Shown here piece after piece: positions 1-9,401 of a DNA stretch of 64,000 bases (position 1 is its first letter; every line of letters starts with the position of its first letter). The notes under the pieces were generated by a model. It did no database searches. It was given only the letters and a program-made list of their open reading frames with translations, and was not told the DNA's origin. Made by a program: the position numbers and the translations under genes. The stretch is from G963665185 sp963665185 (lineage in GTDB: Bacteria; Desulfobacterota; Desulfovibrionia; Desulfovibrionales; Desulfovibrionaceae). Location of the stretch: positions 62,001 to 126,000 of the forward strand of contig CAXXPO010000019.1 of assembly GCA_963665185.2 (NCBI GenBank), read 5' to 3'.

Positions 1-2487
1 GAAAAAAAACTGCCTTTCAACAGCCATTTCACTAAATTTCTCAATAAATGCCGCGCCACCAAGCTGCTGAAAAGCCCTCCTGTCTCCAAGCTGATAGAAA
101 AGGACAGCCTTTGCGAGTGCGTTCTCAGCAAAGGCAAAGGCCTCGTGGATTCCGAAGCGGAACAGGCTTATGCCCGGCTGCAACTTGCCCATGAAGCCTA
201 CCGCCGGGAGTGCGCCGTACTCAGCGGTGCGTATTCCTGGGGTCCCCTGGCACATCTGGCCAGTGACCTACGCCAGGCCATGGAAGCCTATCAGGTCGGC
301 GAAGGTATCGTACTGTGCGACTCTCTGGCACATCGCGCCGCAGAACTTCTGTCCGGCACGGTGGCCGCGCCCGAGGCCTTCTGCCGCCTGGGCAACCGGC
401 TTCACCATCTGCTCATCGACGAGTTCCAGGACACCAGCCGTGACCAATGGAACGCCCTGCTCCCTCTGGGCGAAGAATGTCTGTCCAAACTCGGCAGCCT
501 TTTCTATGTGGGTGACGTCAAGCAGGCCATATACAGCTGGCGCGGCGGGGATTCCAGCCTGTTCGACGAGGTCGTGACGTTGCCCGAGCTGGTCGGCCCG
601 GCCGGAGGAATACATATCAGCACCTTGGATACGAACTGGCGCAGTTGCCGGGAGATCGTGAACTTCAACAACGACTTTTTCAAAACTCTTTGCAGCCAGC
701 CCCATGCCGAATTCATGGCAGAGCAACTTTTTTCCAAAGCCGATTCGGACGTGCAGGAAGCCTTTGTACACGCTGTGACCAAAATCTTTACAGACTGTGA
801 ACAAAAGGTCCCGGACAAAAACCAGGACACCGGCGGTTACGTCCGCCTGCAAAGACTCCCTGGCGGTTTGAGGGAAGACATCGACACCCAGACCAAAACC
901 GCTTTTATGGAACTCATGGAAGAACTGGATTATCGGGGTTCCGTCCAGCCCAGTTGGGGAGACGTGGCCGTCCTGGTGCGCACCAATACCCAGGCCCAGA
1001 TGGTCAGCCAATGGCTGGTTGCCCAAGACATTCCAGTCATCACGGAAAACAGTCTGCGCATGGGCAGCCATCCGGTCATTGCTCAACTGGCCGCGCTGCT
1101 GCACTTTATTGACCGCCCCGAAGACAACCTGTCGTTTGCCGCATTCATTTCCGGAGAGGACGTATTTCTTCCCGAAGCCGGTTTGAGCCGGGAGCACATT
1201 CTGGAATGGCTGGCAGCCGCCCCAAAAAAGCCGTTGTACCTAGCTTTTCGTGAAGATTTCCCAAAGCAATGGACACTCATGGAACCGCTCTTTGCCCATG
1301 CAGGCATGATCGGGCCCTACGACATGGTTGCCGAAGCCATTTCCGCGTTTAGGCTTCTGGAACGCCGTCCGGATGACGAACTTTTTATCCGGCGTCTGCT
1401 GGAGCTGGCCCATCGGGCTGAAGAAAAGGACATGCGCAGCCTGAGTCGTTTTCTGAACTTCTGGCAGGAACAGGGAACCGAGGAAACCGTGCCTCTGCCC
1501 CAGGACGTAAACGCGGTGCAGGTCATGACCATGCACAAGGCCAAGGGATTGGAATTTCCCATCGTGATCCTACCGTTCATGGACTGGGCCTTGCCACGCT
1601 TTGATGACGAGCTGGCCGTGGTTCCCATGGGCAACGCCGCCTACGCCACCCCACTGCGCCGGGATGTGGGCGAACTGTACTGGGAAAAATGCCTGCATGT
1701 CGCCCTGGAACATTGCAATCTCCTCTATGTTGCCTTTACCCGACCCCGCAACGAACTGTACGGATTTTTCCCTGCCGACCGCAACAAAACCGCCAAGCCA
1801 AGTCCCGTTCTCTGCGCACTGGAAAGCGTACTTGGCGAAAGCTTCGACAACAACCGCTTTGAACTAGGGAGCATTCCGGCTCCGCCGCCCCTTCCTGTGC
1901 TTTCCCCGATTGCCAAGCAGGCCCCCATAGCCGAACGTCCACAGCCGGAACGCGACGGACCATGCAGACCCATGACCTGGCTGCCGCGTTTGCGGGTCTA
2001 TCGCAATCTGGAAGACACTGAGAATTGGCGCAACCGTCAGCGCGGAGAAATCGTCCACAAGGCATTGGAGTATCTTCTGGATTTCCCGAAACCGGAACAA
2101 GCCGTTCCCCTGGCGGTCGGCCTGGCCGTTGACGATTTCCCCTTGTCCGCCAGTCAACGCAACGATCTGGCCGCCCAAACTCAGGAGCTTGTCTCCTGGC
2201 TGCTTTCACGCAAGGACATGCATTACTGCCTGCGCCATGGGCGCCCCGAAGCGGAAATTATCGATCCGAACGGACGTCAGCACCGCGTGGATCTTCTCTG
2301 CTTCACTCCAGACGGCCCCATCGCCGTGGAGTACAAGACCGGAGCGACCTCTCCAGACCACATCAAGCAGGTGCGCCGTTATCTCAGCCTTCTGGATAGT
2401 CTGCCGGGCAGCACCATCCCGTCCAGAGGGCTCATCGTCTATTTGGACAAACGTGAAATCATTGACGTCGTCGGAGACCAAGCCTGA
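1..2487 (+). CDS. addA: AddA/RecB-like UvrD-family helicase-nuclease (5' partial)
   Basis: The reading frame is open from base 1, so the N-terminus with the Walker A motif lies outside the window. Visible UvrD/Rep helicase motifs are DEFQDT (motif II, nt 418-435), GDVKQAIYSWRGGD (III), TNWRS (IV), TMHKAKGLEF (V) and YVAFTRPRNELY (VI). The C-terminus is a PD-(D/E)XK nuclease: an RGEIVHKAL helix, then RVDLL and VEYKTG (near nt 2326-2340). Together these are the layout of the AddA/RecB subunit that resects double-strand breaks and loads RecA. The stop overlaps the next start (TGATG) and the next product is AddB-like, so the two probably form one heterodimeric enzyme. RecB is the alternative name; the AddB-like partner favours AddA. 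The family is certain, the exact subunit name less so. Confidence 0.88.
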   Translation, partial: EKKLPFNSHFTKFLNKCRATKLLKSPPVSKLIEKDSLCECVLSKGKGLVDSEAEQAYARLQLAHEAYRRECAVLSGAYSWGPLAHLASDLRQAMEAYQVGEGIVLCDSLAHRAAELLSGTVAAPEAFCRLGNRLHHLLIDEFQDTSRDQWNALLPLGEECLSKLGSLFYVGDVKQAIYSWRGGDSSLFDEVVTLPELVGPAGGIHISTLDTNWRSCREIVNFNNDFFKTLCSQPHAEFMAEQLFSKADSDVQEAFVHAVTKIFTDCEQKVPDKNQDTGGYVRLQRLPGGLREDIDTQTKTAFMELMEELDYRGSVQPSWGDVAVLVRTNTQAQMVSQWLVAQDIPVITENSLRMGSHPVIAQLAALLHFIDRPEDNLSFAAFISGEDVFLPEAGLSREHILEWLAAAPKKPLYLAFREDFPKQWTLMEPLFAHAGMIGPYDMVAEAISAFRLLERRPDDELFIRRLLELAHRAEEKDMRSLSRFLNFWQEQGTEETVPLPQDVNAVQVMTMHKAKGLEFPIVILPFMDWALPRFDDELAVVPMGNAAYATPLRRDVGELYWEKCLHVALEHCNLLYVAFTRPRNELYGFFPADRNKTAKPSPVLCALESVLGESFDNNRFELGSIPAPPPLPVLSPIAKQAPIAERPQPERDGPCRPMTWLPRLRVYRNLEDTENWRNRQRGEIVHKALEYLLDFPKPEQAVPLAVGLAVDDFPLSASQRNDLAAQTQELVSWLLSRKDMHYCLRHGRPEAEIIDPNGRQHRVDLLCFTPDGPIAVEYKTGATSPDHIKQVRRYLSLLDSLPGSTIPSRGLIVYLDKREIIDVVGDQA

Positions 2488-5462
2488 TGCACCCCACTGA
2501 CAATCCCATCCATATAGTGTCCTGGACACAAAATTTCATTCCCGCTCTGGGAAAAGCCATCTGCGAAGGCTGCATCCACGATTCCCTGGAAAATGCCATC
2601 GTGGTTTTTCCGCATCGGCGAGCCGCACGCTACCTGACAAATTATTTCAAGGAGCAGGCCATAGACTCGGGCAGGGTGCTCCTTCCTCCAACCATGATAT
2701 CCCTGGAGGACTTCATCCCCTGGGGAGTTCGCCGCGTGGTTGCGCAGGCCAAATCCACTGCCATGCCCAGCCGCACCCTCTCCCGCCTGGATCAGGCCTT
2801 TGCCCTGCACCGGGTGGTCAGTTCCCTGCCCGGGATTTTCAAAGACCCAAAGACATCCCAAGACATGGACATGAACCGCTTCTTGCCTTGGGGCATGCGT
2901 TTGGCCGGAGTAATGGAGGATTTCTTCCGCCAGGATCTGGCCCCGGCGAACCTGGACCATGTAAGGGACGAGGTCGCAGACTACGCCGCGTCGCTATTGG
3001 GCAGTCTGGGGAACATGTTCACCGCCTACGAACGACTTCTGACGGAATGCGAGTGGACGACGCCCGGCCTGCAATGCCGCGCACTGGCCCGGCAGGCCGA
3101 TGTCCTGGCCGAATCCCTGGCCGACAAGGATGTTTTCATTGCCGGATTCTATGCCCTGACAGGATGTGAAGACAGGCTTTTCAAAGCGCTCTGGCACAAC
3201 GGAGCTCGGATTTTCTGGCACAGCGACCCGGCATTGTGCGGAAGCAAAAGAGGTCATTGGGCCTGTGCGGAACATGCTGATTGGGCTGTCCGCTGGAAAA
3301 CGCGGCCCGAATGGAGTGCGCAGGGGAATTCAGCGACTTCCTCCATGATACCGCCTGTGCGTTTTATCGAAGGTTTTGACCGCCATTCACAACTCGCCGC
3401 CCTGCAAGACGAACTGTTCGAGGTCGTTAAAAAGGATGGTACTGCCGCGGTAATCCTGCCGGATACCGGCTTGCTGGCCCCGTTGTTGCGCCACCTTCCG
3501 GACAAGGATGTGAACATCAGCATGGGGTATCCCCTGGAACGTTCGGCCCTGTATGCCTTGCTGGACCTGCTCATGGAAACCCACCTGCAGCACGAAAAGC
3601 ACGGCCAATATCCGTGGAATCTTCTTTCTGAGATCGTGCGCCATCCCTTTATGGGACAATTGGGTGCCGTGGACGGAATATTTCCTCTGCGTCCTCTACT
3701 GCGGGCCATGGATCGCATTCTTCGAGAACGGGGACGCGACATGGATATGGAGGAACTTGTCCGCACGGCAAAGGACAACGTCGAGAATGAAGACGATACG
3801 GCCATTCCCCCTGCTGTTCTGGAGCTGCTGGAGCAGTGGCTAGACGCTTTTTTCTGTGCCTACGAGAACCGCCGCACTTTGGCGGGGCTGGCCGACGCCC
3901 TGCGCGAGACCACGTCGCTTCTTTTGAACGCCTGCGCCCCGGTATGGGAACAGCGGCTCATCGACGCAGAATGTCTGTACCGCACACTCATTGAAACCGT
4001 TCCCATGATGTCCACCGGCCTTGGCCAGGATATCCCGCTTGCCCCGGACGTGCTCTATCCCCTCGCCCGGCAGGTCATGCGAGGACAAAGCGTTTCCTTT
4101 GAACCGGAGCCTCTGACCGGATTGCAGGTATTGGGATTGCTGGAAACACGGTTGCTCTCTTTTAACAGGCTGTTCATTCTCGACGCCACCGAAGACAAAC
4201 TCCCCGGGGCGGCAGACCACGACCCCCTGCTGCCCGACACGTTGCGCCTGTACCTTCAACTCCCGCATAGCCGGGAACGCGACAACGTGGCCGCCTACAA
4301 CTTTTACCGGCTGCTCATGAGTTGTGACGAGGCCGTTATCTGCTATCCCAAGGGTGAGCATAAAGGGCTGTTGGACAGCACCCATCTGCGCAGCCGTTTT
4401 GTGGAACAATTGCTCTGGGAACGGGAAAAACAACTCAAACAGATACTCGCCCCGGGCAATGATCCAGACTTTACCCGCAAGAGCTTTTCCCTGCATCCGC
4501 TGGCTTCCCCTTCTTCTGCCATCGAAGCAGGACCAGCCGCCCGGCAACGTATAGAGCAGCTTGTACAGAAAGGAGTTTCCGCAACCATGTTGGATACCTA
4601 CATGCGTTGCCCCAAACTTTTTTTCCATCGCTATGTGCTTCGTCTGGAACCCCTTGAGCAGGCCAATCTGGACGGCGATAAGAAGGCATTCGGCGAGCTG
4701 GTGCATGACGTGCTCAAAAATTTCTTCAAGGACCATGTGGGAAGCGAAACAGACTTGTCCGCCCTGCCTGCCGCGGACCTGCAGGAAGCCTTCACGTCCC
4801 GACTGGAACAAAGCGGGTTTTTTGCCCGGATGGCCCCGGACGCACAGACGCTGCTGCGCCTGGTAGGACGCGAACGCCTTGGCTTGTTTTTGAAAGCCCA
4901 ACCCAAGGCCACGGTTTTCTTTCAGGAAAAAAACCTGCGTACAACGTTTCCCTTGCAATCTTATGACGGAGCCTGCCAGCATATCATTCTGAAAGGCACG
5001 ATTGACCGGTGCGATGCCCGCGACAAACCGGAAAGCGGCATGTACATCCTGGACTACAAGACCGGTATGCCTAAAATACCGTCTTCAAGCTTCTGGGAAC
5101 ACGAATCACTCTGGACCGACATGCAGCTCGCCCGTCCGGAACACACTTCCAATCCGGACTTGTTGCAACAGGTGGCCCAGGCTGCCGGGTCAGTGCAACT
5201 GCCCATGTATTGCACCCTGTTCAGAGGAAATTTCGATACGACACTTGCGAATGCCGGTTGGATCAACCTGGCAGACAACGGTACAGAAATTTTTATCTTT
5301 CCTGAAAAGTGTGAGCAGGAAACCCGCGTCGATATCATGGAGCACCGATTTCCCATGTTGTTGGATTACCTGCTGCGCCATTTGCTGTATTCCAAATCGT
5401 TTGAGGCCATTCAGGGAAACCATTGCGGTTGGTGCGATTTTGCCCATACCTGCGGTCATTGA
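2487..5462 (+). CDS. addB: AddB-like PD-(D/E)XK nuclease subunit with Fe-S staple
   Basis: A 991-residue protein starting within the stop codon of the AddA-like gene. The C-terminal nuclease has MYILDYKTG (catalytic D and K, nt 5052-5066). Four cysteines are placed as in AddB and related Fe-S nucleases: one in MRCPK (nt 4608) and a distal C-x2-C-x5-C (CGWCDFAHTC, nt 5424-5453), which in AddB hold a 4Fe-4S cluster that staples the nuclease domain. The N-terminal third is a diverged helicase-like region (VVFPHRRAARYL) without a recognisable GKT/S Walker A, consistent with AddB helicase domains that scan for Chi rather than drive unwinding. Likely role: second subunit of the double-strand-break resection machine. 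Some databases call such proteins PD-(D/E)XK nuclease family protein. Confidence 0.85.
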   Translation: MHPTDNPIHIVSWTQNFIPALGKAICEGCIHDSLENAIVVFPHRRAARYLTNYFKEQAIDSGRVLLPPTMISLEDFIPWGVRRVVAQAKSTAMPSRTLSRLDQAFALHRVVSSLPGIFKDPKTSQDMDMNRFLPWGMRLAGVMEDFFRQDLAPANLDHVRDEVADYAASLLGSLGNMFTAYERLLTECEWTTPGLQCRALARQADVLAESLADKDVFIAGFYALTGCEDRLFKALWHNGARIFWHSDPALCGSKRGHWACAEHADWAVRWKTRPEWSAQGNSATSSMIPPVRFIEGFDRHSQLAALQDELFEVVKKDGTAAVILPDTGLLAPLLRHLPDKDVNISMGYPLERSALYALLDLLMETHLQHEKHGQYPWNLLSEIVRHPFMGQLGAVDGIFPLRPLLRAMDRILRERGRDMDMEELVRTAKDNVENEDDTAIPPAVLELLEQWLDAFFCAYENRRTLAGLADALRETTSLLLNACAPVWEQRLIDAECLYRTLIETVPMMSTGLGQDIPLAPDVLYPLARQVMRGQSVSFEPEPLTGLQVLGLLETRLLSFNRLFILDATEDKLPGAADHDPLLPDTLRLYLQLPHSRERDNVAAYNFYRLLMSCDEAVICYPKGEHKGLLDSTHLRSRFVEQLLWEREKQLKQILAPGNDPDFTRKSFSLHPLASPSSAIEAGPAARQRIEQLVQKGVSATMLDTYMRCPKLFFHRYVLRLEPLEQANLDGDKKAFGELVHDVLKNFFKDHVGSETDLSALPAADLQEAFTSRLEQSGFFARMAPDAQTLLRLVGRERLGLFLKAQPKATVFFQEKNLRTTFPLQSYDGACQHIILKGTIDRCDARDKPESGMYILDYKTGMPKIPSSSFWEHESLWTDMQLARPEHTSNPDLLQQVAQAAGSVQLPMYCTLFRGNFDTTLANAGWINLADNGTEIFIFPEKCEQETRVDIMEHRFPMLLDYLLRHLLYSKSFEAIQGNHCGWCDFAHTCGH

Positions 5463-5472
5463 GGAACCACTT

Positions 5473-6672
5473 ATGAAACATGCCAACATCATTGTCTGCG
5501 GAGGAGGAATAATAGGGCTGACCATGGCGCGGGAACTCATGCTGCGCGGACACGAAGATATCCTGGTACTGGAAAAGGAAAATTCTTTGGGACGCCATGC
5601 CTCGGGGCGCAACAGCGGCGTGTTGCACACGGGCGTGTACTATGCGCCAGACACGCTCAAGGCCAAGACCTGCCACAAGGGGAATGCCTTGCTGCAAAAG
5701 TATTGCAGAGAATACGAACTTCCCTTGCAACGCACAGGCAAGGTCATTGTCGCAACAGAGCCGAGCCACCTGCCTACGCTGGATGAACTTTACCGTCGCG
5801 CCCTGATCAACGGGGCGGAGGTGAATGTGGTGAACGCCCAGGAATTGCGGGAAATCGAACCCAATGCCCGCACCGTGGAAAAGGCCCTGTTCACGCCCCA
5901 GACCTGCGTGTTCTCGCCCAAGGCCATACTTCAGTCCCTGGCCGATGAACTGAAGGCATCAGGCAGGGTATCGATACTGCTCGGCCACAAAATCAAGGCT
6001 CTCATTCCGGGAAAACGCATACTGCATGCCACAAAGGAATGTTACGGGTACAAGTTTCTTATCAATGCCTGCGGCACGTACAGCGACAGGCTGGCCCACG
6101 CCTTCGGACTGGGGAAACAATACGCCGTGTTGCCCTTTAAGGGCCTCTACCGTCGCCTCAAACCGGAATGCAGCGAATTGGTCCGGGGCAACGTGTACCC
6201 CGTGCCGGACATTCGCAACCCGTTTCTGGGCATCCATTTCACCAAAGGCGTGGATGGAACCGTGTACATCGGCCCGACCTCGACTCCGGCATTCGGACGT
6301 GAAAATTATGGAATATTAAAGGGTTTGGATCGGGAAGCACCGCTCATTCTGGCGCGCGATGCCGTGCTGGTGGCGACCAATGCAAAATTCCGGGCCATTG
6401 CCCTGAGCGAGCCGCTCAAATACTACTTTCCTAATTTTTTCCGCGACGCCCAAAAAATGGTGCGCGGACTCTCACCTGCCGATGTGGAACCATCTTCCAA
6501 GGTCGGCATCCGACCACAACTGGTGGATCTGAAAACCCATGAAATGGTCATGGATTTCCTCATCGAACGCGACGCCCACTCCCTGCATGTACTCAATGCC
6601 ATTTCTCCGGCTTTTACCGCGTCCATGGCCTTTGCCCGAATGGTTGTGAACGAGCATATGCAGGACATATAG
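5473..6672 (+). CDS. lhgO: L-2-hydroxyglutarate oxidase
   Basis: A 399-residue FAD-dependent oxidoreductase of the DAO superfamily. The N-terminus has the dinucleotide motif GGGIIGL, followed by HASGRNSGVLHTGVYY, a signature of LhgO/L2HGDH enzymes that oxidise L-2-hydroxyglutarate to 2-oxoglutarate and pass electrons to the quinone pool. The ATG at 5473 is chosen because a GAGGAA ribosome-binding site lies at 5461-5466 and the FAD motif follows directly; the open frame extending further upstream overlaps addB and is not coding. It sits 10 bases after addB and may be cotranscribed, though no functional link to DNA repair is known. It converges on xerC with only 11 bases between and no visible terminator. 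Confidence 0.87.
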   Translation: MKHANIIVCGGGIIGLTMARELMLRGHEDILVLEKENSLGRHASGRNSGVLHTGVYYAPDTLKAKTCHKGNALLQKYCREYELPLQRTGKVIVATEPSHLPTLDELYRRALINGAEVNVVNAQELREIEPNARTVEKALFTPQTCVFSPKAILQSLADELKASGRVSILLGHKIKALIPGKRILHATKECYGYKFLINACGTYSDRLAHAFGLGKQYAVLPFKGLYRRLKPECSELVRGNVYPVPDIRNPFLGIHFTKGVDGTVYIGPTSTPAFGRENYGILKGLDREAPLILARDAVLVATNAKFRAIALSEPLKYYFPNFFRDAQKMVRGLSPADVEPSSKVGIRPQLVDLKTHEMVMDFLIERDAHSLHVLNAISPAFTASMAFARMVVNEHMQDI

Positions 6673-6683
6673 CCGGCAAGGGA

Positions 6684-7631
6684 TCAGTCTTTCTTGATTT
6701 TGGATGTGCCGTTGGCACGAGGATGGGCTTTGTCGTAGACTTGGACCAACCTAGCCATGTTCAGATGGGTATAGCGTTGCGTGGTGGAAAGGCGTTCGTG
6801 GCCCAGAAGTTCCTGAACACTGCGCAGGTCCGCGCCTGATTCCAACATGTGCGTGGCAAACGAATGACGCAAAGTGTGCGGACTGATCCCCTGGGGCAGG
6901 CCGGCCAGGGCTGCCATTTTTTCCAGAATACGGTTGGCCTGCCGTCTGTTCAGACGTCCACCGCGCACTCCGAGAAAAAGTGCCTGCTCCGAAGGCGCGG
7001 GTTCAAAGGCATGGCGTTGGTCCAGATATCTGCTCACGCAATGTACGGCAACCCTGCCCATGGGAGCCAGCCGTTCTTTGGAGCCCTTCCCCATGACACG
7101 CAGTACTCCAGAATCCGGGTCAAAATCATTCAAATCCAGGTCCAGGGCCTCGCTGATGCGTAACCCCGCGCCGTAAAGCAACTCGGCCAGGGCCAGATCA
7201 CGCAACCCTTCGGGACCGAACTCCACACCTGTTTCCATCAAGGCCAAGGCCTGATCCACATTGAGAGCCTTGGGATGACGGATTTCCTGCTTGGGATTGG
7301 AAACTCCCGCCACAGGATTGGACGTAGCAAACCCTTTGGCCATGAGAAATTTGAAAAACGAACGTAGGGAGGACAGTTTACGGGCCATGGAGGATTTTTT
7401 CACGCCTTTGCGGTGCAGATCCGCCAGGTAGCCGCGCACATGATCCCGGGTAAGGGCATTCGGTCGCGCCAAGGTTGCTTTGCGCGTGGACAGAAAAATC
7501 TGGAACTGAATAAGATCTCGCTCGTAGGCTGCAAGCGTCGCCTCGGAGTACCCTTTTTCCACGGCCATATGGCCGAGAAAGGCGGTCACGGAATCAGGAA
7601 TCGCAGGATGCTTTGCGTCGGTCGAGGACAT
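6684..7631 (-). CDS. xerC: Tyrosine recombinase XerC
   Basis: A 315-residue integrase of the Xer group. The N-terminal SAM-like core-binding domain covers about residues 12-100. The catalytic domain carries the complete set R158 (GAGLRISE), K182 (GKGSKER), H252 and R255 (PHTLRHSF), H278 (LLGHE) and Y287 (TQRYTHL). With its length and absence of integrase-specific extensions it fits the chromosomal XerC that resolves replicon dimers at dif near FtsK. No attachment sites or phage genes adjoin it. It is the last gene of a minus-strand cluster that begins with dprA, and its start lies inside the 3' end of the GGDEF gene (38-base overlap), so it is probably translationally coupled. Confidence 0.92.
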   Translation of the reverse strand: MSSTDAKHPAIPDSVTAFLGHMAVEKGYSEATLAAYERDLIQFQIFLSTRKATLARPNALTRDHVRGYLADLHRKGVKKSSMARKLSSLRSFFKFLMAKGFATSNPVAGVSNPKQEIRHPKALNVDQALALMETGVEFGPEGLRDLALAELLYGAGLRISEALDLDLNDFDPDSGVLRVMGKGSKERLAPMGRVAVHCVSRYLDQRHAFEPAPSEQALFLGVRGGRLNRRQANRILEKMAALAGLPQGISPHTLRHSFATHMLESGADLRSVQELLGHERLSTTQRYTHLNMARLVQVYDKAHPRANGTSKIKKD

Positions 7632-8553
7632 AACAGCTGGTCTCCATTTCCTTGGCCTTTTTCTTCAGTCCCATGGCAATGGCCGAAGCTTCTCCATAGT
7701 GCTTGAGCGATCCATTGCAGTTAAAGACTACGGCTACGGAAACGGCCATGATAGGGAACTCCCGTACCACGCCCTGCCGGTCCGTGGAACGAATGCGTCC
7801 CCTTTCCCGATCTTCCTGGTCGTAAAAATTGGGAATGATCTGGTCGAAGGTGGCAATCAACCGCTGACAGGCGGCTTCAATATGCGTCGGCGGCATAATG
7901 AAAACGAAATCGTCCCCACCCACATGGCCCACAAAAGACGATGTGCCGCCAAAACCGCGCACCGTGTTGACGATAACCCGCGCGGTCATCATCAAGGCCT
8001 CGTCGCCCCGTGAAAATCCGTATTTGTCGTTGTAGGACTTGAAATAATCCAGATCAACATAGGCTAGGGCGAAGTCCTCCTGACGATCAATGAGGTCCTG
8101 GATGCGCTGGATAATTGATGTATTGCCTGGGAGTTTGGACAGCGGGTTGGCATCCAGGCTGCGCAAAGCTCGGGAAATGGTCAGGCAGATACGTGAACGC
8201 GCTTCTGCTTCACCAACCGGAAGCAGTAGAAAGTCGTCCGCTTCCACCCGGCTGAAATCCACGCCCTTTTCCAGATCCTCCGGTGGCAGGCAAAGAATGA
8301 CCGGCAACTGGCGGTAAACATTTTCACTCTTAACCATGCTGGCAACTTCGGCCCCGCTTATGTCGGACAGCCGGTTGTCCACCACCAACAGATCTGGCGG
8401 CTCGTTGAACAAGGCTTCCACTGCAGCCGTTGCCCTGCGGTAGTGGGTCCATTCCATCAGGTCCGGCGGAAACAGCCCGTACAACAACTCACGCAAGCTA
8501 TCGTCGTCAGTGATGAGAATGGCGTTCTGCTTTCTGGGAAAAATGCAATGCAT
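7594..8553 (-). CDS. Receiver-like/GGDEF domain protein with GGDDF signature
   Basis: A 319-residue protein. Residues about 10-125 look like a response-regulator receiver: the acidic cluster TDDD near residue 15 and the phospho-acceptor candidate D59 (LLVVDNRL). The usual KP lysine is replaced by LLPV near 111, so phosphorylation may be lost or altered. Residues about 135-310 form a GGDEF domain with NPLSKLPGN, AYVDLDYFKSYND and GGDDF at 212-216 instead of GGDEF. No RxxD inhibitory site is seen upstream of it. GGDDF variants occur in diguanylate cyclase subfamilies and can be active, but activity cannot be assumed. The gene lies between an HDOD protein and xerC, so it may feed c-di-GMP or a protein signal into the same unit. 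Confidence 0.83.
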   Translation of the reverse strand: MHCIFPRKQNAILITDDDSLRELLYGLFPPDLMEWTHYRRATAAVEALFNEPPDLLVVDNRLSDISGAEVASMVKSENVYRQLPVILCLPPEDLEKGVDFSRVEADDFLLLPVGEAEARSRICLTISRALRSLDANPLSKLPGNTSIIQRIQDLIDRQEDFALAYVDLDYFKSYNDKYGFSRGDEALMMTARVIVNTVRGFGGTSSFVGHVGGDDFVFIMPPTHIEAACQRLIATFDQIIPNFYDQEDRERGRIRSTDRQGVVREFPIMAVSVAVVFNCNGSLKHYGEASAIAMGLKKKAKEMETSCYVLDRRKASCDS

Positions 8554-8561
8554 GGGTATCC

Positions 8562-9401
8562 TTATGAAAACGACATATCCGCAATCTCGACAAAATCCTC
8601 GCCCAGCGTGTCCATGACAGGCTCCAGGTCCCTCATGGTGATGTGCAACATGCGAAGTGCCTCGGGGCGCAGATAGGGGACATTGTCATCACCACCGCTG
8701 CCGTATTCAAATATGCGCACCAACACGTCCCCTATGTGCACCACAGCGGCATGCTGAGGGTATAGCCGGGCCAAATGCGGCTTGTGGTGGTAGGACATGG
8801 CTTCCTTGAGGTTGGGCGGTAAGTGCCAGCTATCGGCCAGCCAGGCATTGATGCGGTCGTGGCCGAAGCCCAGCACTTCCTTTTCAGCAGCAAAATAGGT
8901 GATGTCCTTTTGTTTGACCACGGCCATGACCTGATCGCGAAGTTCCGGTAATTGCACCGCCGTGACCACTTTCCCCAGATCATGCAGCAACCCGGCCACA
9001 GAGTATTCTTCTGGGTCCTTGAGCTTGGCCGCCTGGGCAATGCCTTGGCAAGCCATGGCACAGGCAATGCTGTGTTCCCACAGCCCTTTCATTGCCTGAA
9101 CCATCATATCAAAGACCGAAGTGGAAATGATAAGCCCCTTGATCACGTTAAATCCCAGCAGAACCAGAGAGTGTTGCACGGTGGCGATACGGCCGGGGAA
9201 TCCATAAATGGGCGAGTTGACCATTTTGAGCACTTTGGCGGACAAGACCTGATCCGTGGAAATGAGCTTGGCGATCTCCTCAATGGATGCGCCATCGTCC
9301 TCCACCAGCTTGGTCACCTTGTCCAGGACTGAAGGAAGTGTAGGCAGGCTTTTGACTTCCAGAACTACATTTCTGGTCTCGCTTTTCAAATCATCGTTCA
9401 T
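8562..9401 (-). CDS. HDOD domain protein
   Basis: A 279-residue HDOD protein. Family features are LPTLPSVLDKV near residue 20, STDQVLSAKVLKMVNSPIYG, and the HD-like core AGLLHDLGKV. HDOD proteins are non-catalytic HD relatives that act as scaffolds in bacterial signalling. The start at 9401 is preferred because its ATG overlaps the stop of the preceding gene (ATGA, 9398-9401); a 30-residue in-frame upstream extension would lie over that gene and looks non-coding. It ends 8 bases before the GGDEF gene start. Its place in a dprA-to-xerC operon suggests it senses or relays a signal tied to chromosome or surface behaviour; this is inference. Confidence 0.87.
   Translation of the reverse strand: MNDDLKSETRNVVLEVKSLPTLPSVLDKVTKLVEDDGASIEEIAKLISTDQVLSAKVLKMVNSPIYGFPGRIATVQHSLVLLGFNVIKGLIISTSVFDMMVQAMKGLWEHSIACAMACQGIAQAAKLKDPEEYSVAGLLHDLGKVVTAVQLPELRDQVMAVVKQKDITYFAAEKEVLGFGHDRINAWLADSWHLPPNLKEAMSYHHKPHLARLYPQHAAVVHIGDVLVRIFEYGSGGDDNVPYLRPEALRMLHITMRDLEPVMDTLGEDFVEIADMSFS

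Noticed and set aside
3840..4982. A 380-residue open frame on the minus strand
   Set aside because: Antisense to addB.
6684..7631. Integrase of a prophage or integrative element
   Set aside because: XerC-length protein with no attachment sites, excisionase or phage genes nearby.
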